A stretch of 64,000 nt of DNA, from NCBI GenBank assembly GCA_963210315.1, contig OY723298.1:1116001-1180000 (forward strand). Reading direction: 5' to 3'. Positions within the stretch are counted from its first letter, which is position 1; each line of letters opens with the position of its first letter. A model generated the notes under the pieces. It worked only from the letters and a program-made list of their open reading frames with translations. It did not search any database and was not told where the DNA came from. A program made the translations under genes and the position numbers. This DNA comes from Rhynchopus euleeides. Its lineage: Eukaryota; Euglenozoa; Diplonemea; Diplonemida; Diplonemidae. Positions 54,532 through 64,000 of the stretch are shown piece after piece.

Positions 54532-55095
54532 ATAACGCGATGCTGAAGTGCAGCCGAGGTGCCGACGGGGGACCAGAGTGGTGTGCTTCTCTGTGCATGT
54601 GTTGTCCCACACACCACCGATGCCCCAAAAAATCCTCACCCCCCCGGATCCGGCAACACTCGAGAACCCAGGACGCGGTAGTATGTGCAGCCCTGCGCAG
54701 CCAAGTGTAGTGCGCGCCAGCCCTTGGCGCTTTGTCGCCAGCCAAGCGTGGGGTCCACAGAGGCCCCCTTTGCACCACCCCCCCTGCGCTCCCCACCCCC
54801 TTACCCACGCGATGCCTTAAGTCTAGCAGGAGGGTTTTGTGCGGGCAATGCTTGCCCGTGTGTCGGGGAGGGTTTCAATCAGCCTGGGGCGTAGCCAACC
54901 TCCCCACCCCGCCCACCCCCCCACCCTCCTCGCCGCGCTCTGTGCAGCAAGGTCCTGTGCGGCTTCCCGTCTCTCTTCCCCTTTCTTTACTGCTCTTTGC
55001 GCGAGGCTTCACGTTGCAACCCCACCCCATCCCGCCTCCCACCACACACCCCACACTGCAGTGCCGCCCTACACTATACACAAAGCTACAATACA
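54532..55095. other. Intergenic
   Basis: C-rich DNA between the splicing-factor and PH-FYVE genes. No PWI-encoding exon or other gene was found. The compact AC-rich stretch 55028-55095 is probably the 5' leader of the next gene. Confidence 0.45.
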
Positions 55096-55830
55096 ATGCC
55101 GCACGAGATGTCTGACGATCCTTTGGAGGGGCTGGAAGGCCCTACCCTGTCTATGAAGGTGTACAAACGGTCAGAGCACCTCCTGGAGTGGAGGTCACGC
55201 TGTGTCTTGGTACAGGGACGCCGCCTCTATTACTATGACAGCACAGACGATGCGGTGCGGACTATCGAACGCCCTATAGGCATGCATAAGGGCTGGCTTG
55301 ACCTGACAGGTGCAAAGGTCGAGGAGAGCATTTGCACAGACGACGAGGAGGGTGAGACGATCTACGCAGTCACCGTGACAGAGGAGTACGGCGTGAAGGG
55401 GACTGGCGAGGAGTGCAACGGCGGGTCCTACACCCTCGGCTTCGCAGAGGAGGCCCCGCGTGCCAAGCTGGTCGAGACGCTGCGGTACGCTTCGCGGCCC
55501 AGGTGGCTTTCTGATGACTACTCCGACACATGCATGTATATGCATGAGTCATTCAGCTTTCTGGACAGGAGGCATCACTGCAGGCGCTGCGGTGGGCTGT
55601 TCCTCTGTTCCTCCACCGAGGAGATGCCTCTGCCAGAGCTTGCCTACGAAGACCCGGTGCGGGTCTGCATCCCGTGTGCCAAGAACAACCAGCGCGCGTC
55701 CCGCTGGGTGACCAAGACGCCGTTCTCCGAACGGCCCCTCAAGACAGCAACGATAGCCGAGGGGATGAAGAGCACCCTTCTCGACTCTGTCAACGCTGTG
55801 ACCAACCTCATCGAGACGCTCGCAGAGTGA
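55096..55830 (+). CDS. PH-FYVE domain protein with a degenerate FYVE finger
   Basis: 244 residues from the ATG at 55096. The frame is open upstream, but this ATG starts the conserved region. Residues ~17-135 form a PH domain (MKVYKRSEHLLEWRSRCVLV, RLYYYD, ending with the helix AKLVETLRYASR). A FYVE-type finger follows at about 135-196: PRWLSDD (the WxxD motif), C146, RRHHCRRCG (158-166, the phosphoinositide-binding basic patch, with C162/C165) and RVCIPC (C191/C194). The positions of the second, fifth and sixth ligands are M149, L170 and S173, with a lone C171 shifted by one. PH-FYVE proteins bind PI3P on endosomes. Here only the second zinc site looks complete. The C-terminal ~50 residues are helical. 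Single exon. Confidence 0.8.
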   Translation: MPHEMSDDPLEGLEGPTLSMKVYKRSEHLLEWRSRCVLVQGRRLYYYDSTDDAVRTIERPIGMHKGWLDLTGAKVEESICTDDEEGETIYAVTVTEEYGVKGTGEECNGGSYTLGFAEEAPRAKLVETLRYASRPRWLSDDYSDTCMYMHESFSFLDRRHHCRRCGGLFLCSSTEEMPLPELAYEDPVRVCIPCAKNNQRASRWVTKTPFSERPLKTATIAEGMKSTLLDSVNAVTNLIETLAE

Positions 55831-55989
55831 GGGCGAAACCTGTGGCGTGGGGGGGGGGGGGGTGCAGCGGAGCGGGTGGGGCGGGGGGAGGAGGAGGGGG
55901 GGGGGAAGTGATTTTACCTGTGCCAAACAAAAAATACACTCTTGTGCGAGCCAAATGATGCGCCGTGTGCTGCAGCCCCCCCCCCCTCC
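55831..55989. other. Short G-rich intergenic spacer
   Basis: G-runs at 55849-55862 and 55877-55906, then a C-run at 55977-55986 that forms the left flank of the next transposon. Confidence 0.5.
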
Positions 55990-57335
55990 TAGGGGTGGGT
56001 ATACCCCTGTGAGAAAATGGGTATTTTCAGGACACGCTCTAAACACCTCTCAGCCCCTACCTGACACACGCACCGACCCCAAAGGGTGCCAGAATGATAT
56101 CCTGAGGCCACCAACACCATTTGTGGGGCCTTATGGGGTGTTTTTTGGGGTTCCGGAAAATTTGCCCACCGGTGGTTCCTGGTGGTACCGTAGGCCCACC
56201 TCTGTTTGCTGGACACGCCCTTTTGCTGGCACAATACGGGGTAGGCGTGGTGAAGGGGGTGTCGGAAATTGCCCGGACACGAGTTTCGACGATTGTGCCC
56301 CTGTCCCACTGATTTTTGCGCGAATTACATGCACGTATAGGCGTGCCTTGGCCTGTACAGGCCTGGATAGGCACAGATTGCCTGTATGGATTGATCTCGA
56401 TGTGCATATCCCGACAGGTATGGGCCTGTATGGTCTTGTAATCCTGCGTGGAGCCCTGCTGAAAAATCAGATGGCTGTCGGTATTCACAGCCAGTATATT
56501 TCTTTCACAGAGCACCCGAAGCTCGTCAATACGATTGCGCTTCAGGGCGCGCCTGTGCCTCGCCTGATGGGCAATTCGTCCATCACGCCCCTCAACAGAG
56601 CCAGGTGTCACAGGAATGACTTCCATCGATTCGGGTGGTTTGCAAAAGCCTCCTCGTCATTTGCTTCGAATTCAGCAAATTTGTGCATAGTAACTCAGTT
56701 CACCTGCTGCGTGTCTGTGCATTCCTGCTGTTGACAGTGCTGCAGTGTGCGCAGCCAGGCATTGGTTCCCATGCTGGCAGGCAGGTGTTTGGACTTTGAA
56801 TTTCGTGAGGGTTTGGAGGCGTGCCTTGAGTCTATCGAAATGATTGCGCCTCAGCTGCTCATATCTCACTAGGAGCGCCCAGTTCTTCGCGAAGATGAGT
56901 TTCAGAAGTGACTGAGTTCAACTGTGCACAGTGCGGCGCTCAACACAGGCAGCATGTCGTCATGGAGAAGAGTGTCGATTGCTATAGAATCTGGCATGCG
57001 GGAGTAGCCTCGTTCTACAGTCTGCGCGAGCTGGTTCCCGAGGGTGATATTTTCTTGGTAACAGGCTTGTGGGGTGGCACTAGCCATGTGAAGGGGTGTG
57101 AGTGAGTGTGCAGTGCCTATCCGGGGGGCACCGTAGGAACCACCGATGGGCAAATTTTTTAGAATGCCAAAATATCAGCACTGAGGTTGATCTGGTGGTG
57201 AAATCTCCACCACAAAACACTTTTGGGACGATCTGGGCACATTGGCACCCTTTACATGGCTTTCTGAGGTACTTTTTGGTGTTCCCGAAAAATGTTATTT
57301 TCTCACGCGTATAGGGGGGGGTATACCCACCCCTA
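55990..57335. mobile_element. Diverged TA-flanked inverted-repeat transposon
   Basis: Left tip TA-GGGGTGGGTATACCCC (55990) mirrors the right tip (57335). Both arms then share GTGAGAAAAT and, further in, AATTTGCCCA, CGGTGGTTCC and GGTGCC at similar positions, over about 220 bp with clear divergence. TA is duplicated and both flanks are C-runs. It is about 1.35 kb with no convincing protein. The spread between arms suggests an older insertion than those at 8133 and 10985. Confidence 0.75.
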
Positions 57336-57505
57336 CCCCCCCCCCCCCCCTAGGCATACTTGTCCCCCCATTATGGGGAGCCCCTTTTATGCGGGAAAAT
57401 AGGGGGGGTTTATGGGGCAAATCCCCCATAAAAAAATAGAGGAAACTTCATATTTGCCAGAAATTTATTGGAAAATTCATATGTCGACAGGAAGTTTTGG
57501 GTTTA

Positions 57506-59264
57506 CAGGGGGGGGTCAAATAAACGTACTTAGTTGAATAGTAGTACTTAGCCGAATAGTAGTACTTATTTTTTTGGGGCTCTGGGGCACGTTGGGCCGT
57601 TGAATAGTAGTACTTACTTTTCACCCTTTTTTTTTGGGAAAATTTTCCGTTTTTTTTGAGATTTTCTTTTTGGAGACACACAAATCTGCAAACTTTGGGG
57701 CAAGGAATGGGGACAACGGGGTCTATTGGTGCCACTTAGGGGAACCAGGGTGCACGGGGTCCGTAGAGGGGGGAAGTGACCTACGCTCAAAGATATGTCG
57801 TGACGAAGGGAATCGGGGCATCCCCCCTCAGACACATACGGACGGGAAACCAGCGAACCCGCAAACTCCTGCGGTCCAGAGGCATCAGAACCACTGCTGA
57901 AGACCGCAAACCCGGAAACCCGCAAACTCCTGGGGTCCAGAGGCGTCAAAATCACTGCTGAAGAGCGGCGCGCATTAAACGACTCCTCATCTACGGCGTC
58001 CGCAGTCCCTACCACCAACGAGAAGATGTGGACGGATGGCCCCAGACACACCTCACCATAGATGTAGCCTTCGAGGACCAGCTGAGGCCACCCCCCACCC
58101 CCCGCAGCCCCCTTCCCTGACGTTGTTTGACATTCTCTCCTGTTGTGCAGCACTGATCAACACACGCCCGCAAACCCGCAATCCAACTGCCCAGATTTCA
58201 CCATCCACCAACAGAGCCAATAGCTTCGGCTGGTGTCCGACATAATGATGACGTCCGATGCTTTCATGTGCCTCCTGCTGATGGAATGCCTCCTGTTCAA
58301 GATATTCGAGGATGGGCCACCGCCATGCGCTCCCCGGCCTTCCTTCAACCAACTGGCCCGGGCCAGGGCACGCTGGTAGCCGAGCGCTTGCGGGATATGG
58401 GGTACGTGCTGAAGGTGTCGGGTGAGGAGGACGGGTTCGTGAAGAGCTCCCTTTGTCCGGACCTCACCTTCGCACCAAGCACAGAAACATCCCCTGAGGC
58501 TGGTGGTGCGGACCTTGAACCTGGGTTGGACGGGAAGGCAAAAGAGAGCACAGAGAAGCAGTCCACCCAAAAGAAAGTTGTGTCTCAGCCAACCCAACAG
58601 TCAAGCATCTTGGCATGGGCGAAGCCGGTTCGTGTGAACTCTCTCACACAGACACAGCCTTCCCAGTCCTCCCAGTCCTCCGAAAAGAAGCGCGCAGCGT
58701 CCCCGACCACCCAGACTCCCAACAAACACCGCAGGCTCTGCAAAGGGTGTAGGAAGCCTGGGCACAACATGCAGACTTGCCCCAGCAAGCCCAAGAACTT
58801 GAAGAAGAAGTAAGTTGGGGCGTGCTGGTTGTGGCTTGTCTTTTTCACATCTTTTTTTTAAGCATCAACGCACCAACCAACCACCGACAGTGAAGCTGAC
58901 AGCTCTGATGAACTGTGTATGCTTTCACTAACTCAACAAGAATGTCAACCAGGGGGGGGGGGGCAATACAAATCAAAACGGTACGAAACCAAATGAGGGG
59001 CGAGTGGTAGGACGAGAACAGAGCGGATACTCGACCGGAAGGCAGAAGAAGTGAGAGACGGACGACAGCAGTGACCAGCGCGCCCCTGGTGGACCAAACA
59101 GCCCCGCAGAGCCCCTGCAAACAGCGTTTTTAGGAAAAGTTGAATAGACGTACTTAGTACGTCTATTCGCTCGCAAACTATTTATTAATTTTCTGGCGAG
59201 GTCGATTTAGGCCCGCGCGTTCGCCGAATAGTAGTACTAAGTACGTTTATTTGACCCCCCCCTG
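57506..59264 (+). mobile_element. Internally deleted pogo-like transposon (element A)
   Basis: Tips CAGGGGGGGGTCAAATAAAC at 57506 and its inverse at 59264, flanked by TA on both sides. The left ~570 bp and right ~890 bp match the two ends of element B (60208-63191) in inverse orientation. The transposase middle is replaced by ~290 bp of unrelated sequence (about 58082-58372). A 57-bp tandem duplication (CAAACTCCTG-GGTCCAGAGGC) lies at 57843-57963. Confidence 0.85.
58373..58813 (+). pseudogene. C-terminal remnant of the pogo-like transposase in element A
   Basis: Encodes the last ~146 residues of the transposase found in element B (minus strand 60674-61115), almost unchanged: LRDMGYVLKVSGEEDGF through a CCHC-like knuckle (CKGCRKPGHNMQTC) to the lysine-rich end. 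All catalytic residues are missing. Confidence 0.8.
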
Positions 59265-59266
59265 TA

Positions 59267-60205
59267 ACCATATGTTGACAAAAACTTTTTGTTTCAATCA
59301 TATGTTGACAAAAAGTTTCCTGAAAATTCATATGTTGACACGAACTTATGGACTTAACCATATGTTGACAAAAACTTCTGCATCTAACCATATGTTGACA
59401 AGAAGTTATGGATTAACCATATGTTGACAAAAACTTCTCGTTTTCACCATATGTTAACAAAATTGGGTTTCCAGCTGGAACACCCTTTTTGGTGGATTCC
59501 CGACCCCAGGGCACCCACACCTGTGGCTGATGAAGAGGAGGGCGCTTCGCAAAGGCCGGGACCCCCAGCCCCAACCTCTCATCCACATTTTGATGTGAAC
59601 CTGTCGGCTGAAGCTGGAATCACTTGATGGCATTGCTGTGGGTGTTGTTGTGGACCTGGGTCCGGCCGATTAGTACTCACGCTGCTGTGCCTGTGATTCA
59701 AAGAACCGTGGAGTTCGGAACCCACCTGGAGAGAACGATCCACCTCGAAGAAGCCGCATGCCCGATGCACCCCGGTAGCTGCGTGTACACGTGGTAAACC
59801 TGTGACCACTTCGGTGGAGTGGTCTTTTGGCTCAGTTTCTGGGCCGGAAGTGCTTGATGTTGGTAACCATCTTTGCTATGGGGCTTTCATCATGCATTTA
59901 TCACGTACAGGCCCATGATCAGTGGTTAGCCGGTGTTAACGGTGTGCGGTTCTCTGGCCTTGTGGTATCTTAATCCAAGGGAATGAGGCCCCATGGAACT
60001 GCGATGAAGTGCACACTCTGTGAGAAGCTAAGTGCCGATCTGGAAAGCGATCTGGATACCCCGGAATGTCAGTCAAGCGGCTCCAGCCAAAAAACCGATT
60101 TTGTTAACATATGGTTAAAACGAGAAGTTTTTGTCAACATATGATTAAGCCCAGAACTTTTTGTCAACATATGGTTAAAATCAGAAGTTCCTGTCAAAAT
60201 ATGGT
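59267..60205. repeat. Middle of the host element with CATATGTTGACA subterminal repeats
   Basis: About seven copies of CATATGTTGACAAAAACTT, every ~30 bp, at 59267-59460, and inverted copies (AAGTTTTTGTCAACATATGG) at 60100-60205. Similar copies occur at 57478 and 63205-63310. The ~640 bp between them has no identifiable gene. An open frame at 59421-59627 may be a host-element remnant. Confidence 0.7.
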
Positions 60206-61538
60206 TACAGGGGGGGGTCAAATAAACGTACTTAGTACTACTATTCGGCGAACGCGCGGGCCTAAATCGACCTCGCCAGAAAATTAATAAATAGTTTGCG
60301 AGCGAATAGACGTACTAAGTACGTCTATTCAACTTTTCCTAAAAACGCTGTTTGCAGGGGCTCTGCGGGGCTGTTTGGTCCACCAGGGGCGCGCTGGTCA
60401 CTGCTGTCGTCCGTCTCTCACTTCTTCTGCCTTCCGGTCGAGTATCCGCTCTGTTCTCGTCCTACCACTCGCCCCTCATTTGGTTTCGTACCGTTTTGAT
60501 TTGTATTGCCCCCCCCCCCCCTCTGGTGCCCCCCCTGGTTGACATTCTTGTTGAGTTAGTGAAAGCATACACAGTTCATCAGAGCTGTCAGCTTCACTGT
60601 CGGTGGTTGGTTGGTGCGTTGATGCTTAAAAAAAAGATGTGAAAAAGGCAAGCCACAACCAGCACGCCCCAACTTACTTCTTCTTCAAGTTCTTGGGCTT
60701 GCTGGGGCAAGTCTGCATGTTGTGCCCAGGCTTCCTACACCCTTTGCAGAGCCTGCGGTGTTTGTTGGGAGTCTGGGTGGTCGGGGACGCTGCGCGCTTC
60801 TTTTCGGAGGACTGGGAGGACTGGGAAGGCTGTGTCTGTGTGAGAGAGTTCACACGAACCGGCTTCGCCCATGCCAAGATGCTTGACTGTTGGGTTGGCT
60901 GAGACACAACTTTCTTTTGGGTGGACTGCTTCTCTGTGCTCTCTTTTGCCTTCCCGTCCAACCCAGGTTCAAGGTCCGCACCACCAGCCTCAGGGGATGT
61001 TTCTGTGCTTGGTGCGAAGGTGAGGTCCGGACAAAGGGAGCTCTTCACGAACCCGTCCTCCTCACCCGACACCTTCAGCACGTACCCCATATCCCGCAAG
61101 CGCTGGGCTACCACCTCCCCCCTCACACTTTCCACCGACTTTCCCCAAACAGCTCCAACAGAGGTGCACATGGCCTCGCGGTACCACCTCTCTGTGAAGC
61201 GACAATCCTGGCGAAAACCTTCGGCTGTTGATTTCTTTATCTCGAGACGGGCTTTGTCCTTGAGCCCTTCCAGGTGAGTGTGGAAGGCAGCCTTGAATGG
61301 TGCAAATGCATGCACATCAAGGTACTGCACTGTTCCTGTCAACCCACCTGGAATGACCGCTGACTTCGCCCCCGTCTTCCTGTGCAAGTACGCAACATTT
61401 TTTGGTGCAATGTGTGTTGTCGCCGAGTCATAAATGACAAGCACGTTTTTGTTTTTGCAAATGGGGGCCAAGACGCTGTCAATCCACCACCGCCACTCGG
61501 CTTCTTTGACCCAGCCGGTTTTCTGGAAAGTACAGTTA

Positions 61539-62006
61539 CTGGGGGGGGGCAAATACAAGGGTATACTCTTCTATTCACCGTGCCAGCTTACGTAATTCAG
61601 GGTTTTCAAAAAATTGTTTTTTAGCTGAAAAGTTGTCTAGTATGCAAATACAAGAGTATATACTCTTGTATTTGCATACTAGAAATGTGGCCTCCGGGTG
61701 GGCCCTCATGGGGCAGCGGCGCCGAAGAGACAATACGAGCGTCCTCTTGGCCTTTCCCACCCCGAGGCGACTCCCACCAGACCGTGACGACTCCAGACAG
61801 GAGGCCCACTGGCCTGGGGGGGGTCATTGGAAGTACAAAATATGATGAAAACCCCACAAAAGTTCTTCAAAAGTCTAGTATGCAAATACAAGAGTATACT
61901 CTTGTATTTGCTCGGTGAACTTTGTAAAATCGCGATTTCTGGAGTACTCTTGTATTAGCATATACCCTTGTATTTGCATATACTCTTGTATTTGCCCCCC
62001 CCCCAG
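61539..62006. mobile_element. Small transposon nested in the transposase (element C)
   Basis: Tips CTGGGGGGGGGCAAATACAA and the inverse at 62006, TA duplicated (61537-61538 and 62007-62008). It is 468 bp and non-coding. Its terminal word CAAATACAAGAGTATA recurs inside as two perfect palindromes (61637-61682, 61882-61911). Confidence 0.85.
61637..61682. repeat. Perfect 46-bp palindrome
   Basis: CTAGTATGCAAATACAAGAG is followed by TATATA and then the exact reverse complement. It is built from the terminal word of element C and could extrude as a cruciform. A related 30-bp perfect palindrome (GCAAATACAAGAGTA and its inverse) lies at 61882-61911. Confidence 0.9.
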
Positions 62007-63489
62007 TAACCCCCGAGTCTTTGTGAATCTGATGCTCCTCCTTCTTTATCCTCTCGCCCGCACCTTTAAAAACGATCGACTGCTTTGTCGCAAGAATGGT
62101 CCTGTCTTTCACACTGAACGTGACAGCACCAATCAACGTGGCAAATCTATTTTTTCCAGCATCGGTATCGACCACGATGTTGGTGTCAGTGGTGTAGCAC
62201 AACAGTTTGTCCCTGCGGGTAGAGCTCTTGTACAAGGCAGACTCATCCACATTCACAACCAGGTCAAAAGTACCAAAGGGGTTGTGCAGCAGCTCGGACC
62301 CGATGGAGAGGCGTCTGATGGTGGACCAGAAGCTGTGCAACTGGACCCGGGCTTTTTCAAGAGAAAGCTTGGCAATGCGCGAAGTACGAAATTGAAACTT
62401 GTTTCTCCTGGCCCAACCGTCGATCCACTCCACCGAAGCCTGGAAGCCTTTCGGGAAGGGAACAAAGGACATGGCAAGCTCCTTGATTTTGCGGCGCGTC
62501 GTTGGCAAGTCGTTCTTCCGCCGTTCTCCCACTTCTTTAAGCACGTGGGCCTCCACCTCAGGAAAGAAACACGACCTCCCCCTCCCCGCCTTTCTTTTGG
62601 CATGTGTTTTTCCGCAGCTGGTCCTCGAAGGCTACATCTATGGTGAGGTGTGTCTGGGGCCATCCGTCCACATCTTCTCGTTGGTGGTAGGGACTGCGGA
62701 CGCCGTAGATGAGGAGTCGTTTAATGCGCGCCGCTCTTCAGCAGTGATTTTGACGCCTCTGGACCCCAGGAGTTTGCGGGTTTCCGGGTTTGCGGTCTTC
62801 AGCAGTGGTTCTGATGCCTCTGGACCGCAGGAGTTTGCGGGTTCGCTGGTTTCCCGTCCGTATGTGTCTGAGGGGGGATGCCCCGATTCCCTTCGTCACG
62901 ACATATCTTTGAGCGTAGGTCACTTCCCCCCTCTACGGACCCCGTGCACCCTGGTTCCCCTAAGTGGCACCAATAGACCCCGTTGTCCCCATTCCTTGCC
63001 CCAAAGTTTGCAGATTTGTGTGTCTCCAAAAAGAAAATCTCAAAAAAAACGAAAAATTTCCCCCAAAAAAAGGGTGAAAAGTAAGTACTACTATTCAACG
63101 GCCCAACGTGCCCCAGAGCCCCAAAAAAATAAGTACTACTATTCGGCTAAGTACTACTATTCAACTAAGTACGTTTATTTGACCCCCCCTGTAAATTCAT
63201 TACTTCTTGTCAACATATGGTTAGATCCAAAACTTTTTGTCAAAATATGGTTAAAATCAAAAGTTTTTGTCAACATATGGTTAAACCCAAAAGTTCCTGT
63301 CAACATATGAATTTTCCAAGAAATTTCTGGCAAATATGAAGTTTCCTCATAAATCTACCATATTTCATCGTATTTCCCCCATATTTCCGTCATAATCCCC
63401 CCATATTCCACCCGTCGCGATATGCGGGACCTTTTAGGGGCTGAATCGGGGGGAAAATGGCTTCCCCATAAAGGGGGGACAAGTATGCC

Positions 63490-64000
63490 TAGGGGGGGCT
63501 AATTCAACCCAAAAAACGGGAGTAAACCCCACTTTTTCAGGGAGCACCCCTAAACATGAAATCAATGCTACAAACCGACCCAAACCAGTCCAGAAACGTG
63601 TTTCTGGGGGGTTTTGGTGACCTGTGTGGCCCAGAGAGGCCCAGAAACGCGATTTTTTTCAGTTGGCACAGATGCGGTACCAGATGCGGTACCTGAATGG
63701 CCCGAGAAAAACAGCCGGCGGGCACTCCTTTCTGCAGGCACTGCGGCTTGACGTCATATGTCACCATTGCATCAATGTAGTCATGATTGAGCCACTTCGA
63801 TAGTGTTCCGCCCCCTTCACAGTTTTTAAGATCGGCAAGGTGTGTTTATCGTCGTTGGCGTGCCACCGTACCTTTTTCACGTACCCCAATGCTGGCTGGC
63901 ACGACATGAACTGCGCCAGCCACTCCGGTGCATCTCCCGGAGGAGGGAGACGAGCTTATCCACGAGAAGGAAAACGTTCTCGATCCGAGTGGCGCTCAGC
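63490..64000 (-). other. Left end of a further TA element, with a possible decayed coding segment
   Basis: TA-GGGGGGGCTAATTCAACCC at 63490 has the G-run tip typical of this window's transposons; its partner would lie beyond the window. On the minus strand, protein-like pieces occur in shifting frames between 63990 and 63717: ENVFLLVDKLVSLL, EWLAQFMSCQPALGYVKKV and DLKNCEGGGTLSKWLNHD followed by YIDAMVTYDVKPQC. This looks like a frameshifted transposon gene I cannot name. Confidence 0.3.

Larger units (their letters stand above)
60674..62556 (-). pseudogene. Pogo/Tigger-type transposase, split by a nested transposon
   Basis: N-terminal part 62556-62009: CENP-B-type helix-turn-helix (about TTRRKIKELAMSF to WARRNKFQFRTSRIAKLS) and the first catalytic Asp in VVNVDESALYK. 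C-terminal part 61536-60674: second Asp in VLVIYDSATTH and third in QYLDVHAFAPFK, 36 residues apart, with the hallmark IPGGLTG between them, then a Ser/Gln linker and a CCHC knuckle (CKGCRKPGHNMQTC). The two parts are contiguous and in frame once the 468-bp insert and one TA copy are ignored, so the gene was intact until that insertion. The true N-terminus beyond 62556 is unresolved and may involve an upstream exon. It acts in cut-and-paste transposition at TA sites. Confidence 0.8.
60208..63191 (-). mobile_element. Pogo-like DNA transposon (element B)
   Basis: 2,984 bp with the same CAGGGGGGGGTCAAATAAAC inverted tips as element A, opposite orientation, TA duplicated (60206-60207 and 63192-63193). 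It carries a transposase on the minus strand that is split by a smaller element at 61539-62006. TA target, CAGGGG tips and a DDD-type transposase with a CENP-B-like DNA-binding domain identify the pogo/Tigger group of Tc1/mariner. Confidence 0.85.
57351..63491. mobile_element. Composite 6.1-kb transposon: host element with two nested pogo-like elements
   Basis: Ends are inverted: TA-GGCATACTTGTCCCCCC inward from 57351 and from 63491, TA duplicated, followed by TTATGGGG on both sides. Without its inserts (57506-59264 and 60208-63191, each with one TA copy) the host is about 1.4 kb. Its arms carry many CATATGTTGACA words pointing outward or inward. The insertion site is a TA between a C-run and a G-run (CCCCCC-TA-GGGGGG). 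No transposase of the host itself was identified. Confidence 0.8.

Noticed and set aside
51580-54639. 1,019-residue open frame antisense to the RBM25-like gene
   Set aside because: It arises from the strong codon bias and Arg/Asp repeats of the sense gene. The translation is Pro/Leu/Val/Arg low complexity with no domain.
52823-54808. 661-residue antisense frame rich in Pro/His/Cys
   Set aside because: Same repeat shadow as the other antisense frame over the RBM25-like gene.
55847-56734. 295-residue open frame crossing the left arm of a transposon
   Set aside because: It begins in G-runs and reads through the inverted repeat. The translation shows no domain.
59267-59460. Evenly spaced ~30-bp repeats that look CRISPR-like
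   Set aside because: The repeats are imperfect, the spacers are only about 10 bp, inverted copies occur at the other end of the host transposon, and the genome is eukaryotic. They are subterminal transposon repeats.
59640-60075. Possible structured RNA in the middle of the host transposon
   Set aside because: No similarity to rRNA, snRNA or tRNA could be made out by eye.

Overview
This is a nuclear eukaryotic fragment, very GC-rich and full of poly-C/poly-G tracts. Evidence for a eukaryote: GT-AG introns that join frames exactly (RING gene, SMP gene, 2,054-residue membrane protein), eukaryote-specific domains (SMP, PH-FYVE, CK1, RBM25-type RRM, RING-H2) and non-LTR and cut-and-paste transposons. 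Large single-exon genes, strong G/C at third codon positions and long low-complexity tails suggest a unicellular alga or protist. A chromerid-like alveolate is my best guess, but it is a weak one. No rRNA, tRNA, CRISPR or operon structure was seen.

Layout. 0-6 kb: a long retrotransposon ORF with reverse transcriptase, restriction-like endonuclease and several OTU-like protease modules. 8.1-9.7 kb: a TA-flanked inverted-repeat transposon. 9.85-12.8 kb: an SMP (extended-synaptotagmin-like) gene whose second intron carries another such transposon. 14.0-14.7 kb: a two-exon RING-H2 gene. 14.7-23.9 kb: gene-poor, with minisatellites, an AT-rich palindromic transposon carrying a nested MITE, and short hairpin repeats. 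23.9-37.6 kb: a RidA gene, a small zinc-finger gene, a decayed antisense copy of the retrotransposon, an Arg-rich repeat protein, and a 2,054-residue type I membrane protein.

37.9-43.6 kb: a truncated second copy of the AT-rich element, a ~190-bp satellite, and a 3.96-kb DNA transposon with CACGGTGG termini, 2-bp target duplications and two minus-strand genes. I consider this the best candidate for something undescribed. 45.6-55.8 kb: a CK1 kinase with two Tudor-like repeats, an RBM25-like splicing factor and a PH-FYVE protein. 56-63.5 kb: a transposon, then a 6.1-kb composite. In the composite a host element carries two pogo-like transposons in opposite orientation, and one of these is itself split by a smaller element.

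How it fits together. The host genes are unrelated single-copy genes for lipid transfer and phosphoinositide binding, ubiquitin ligation, splicing, kinase signalling and surface recognition. The unifying theme is transposon activity. At least five TA-target inverted-repeat families, most with G-run termini and often sitting in C-tracts, and one CACGG-type family have shaped the intergenic and intronic DNA. All functions are inferred by reading the translations; no database search was possible.
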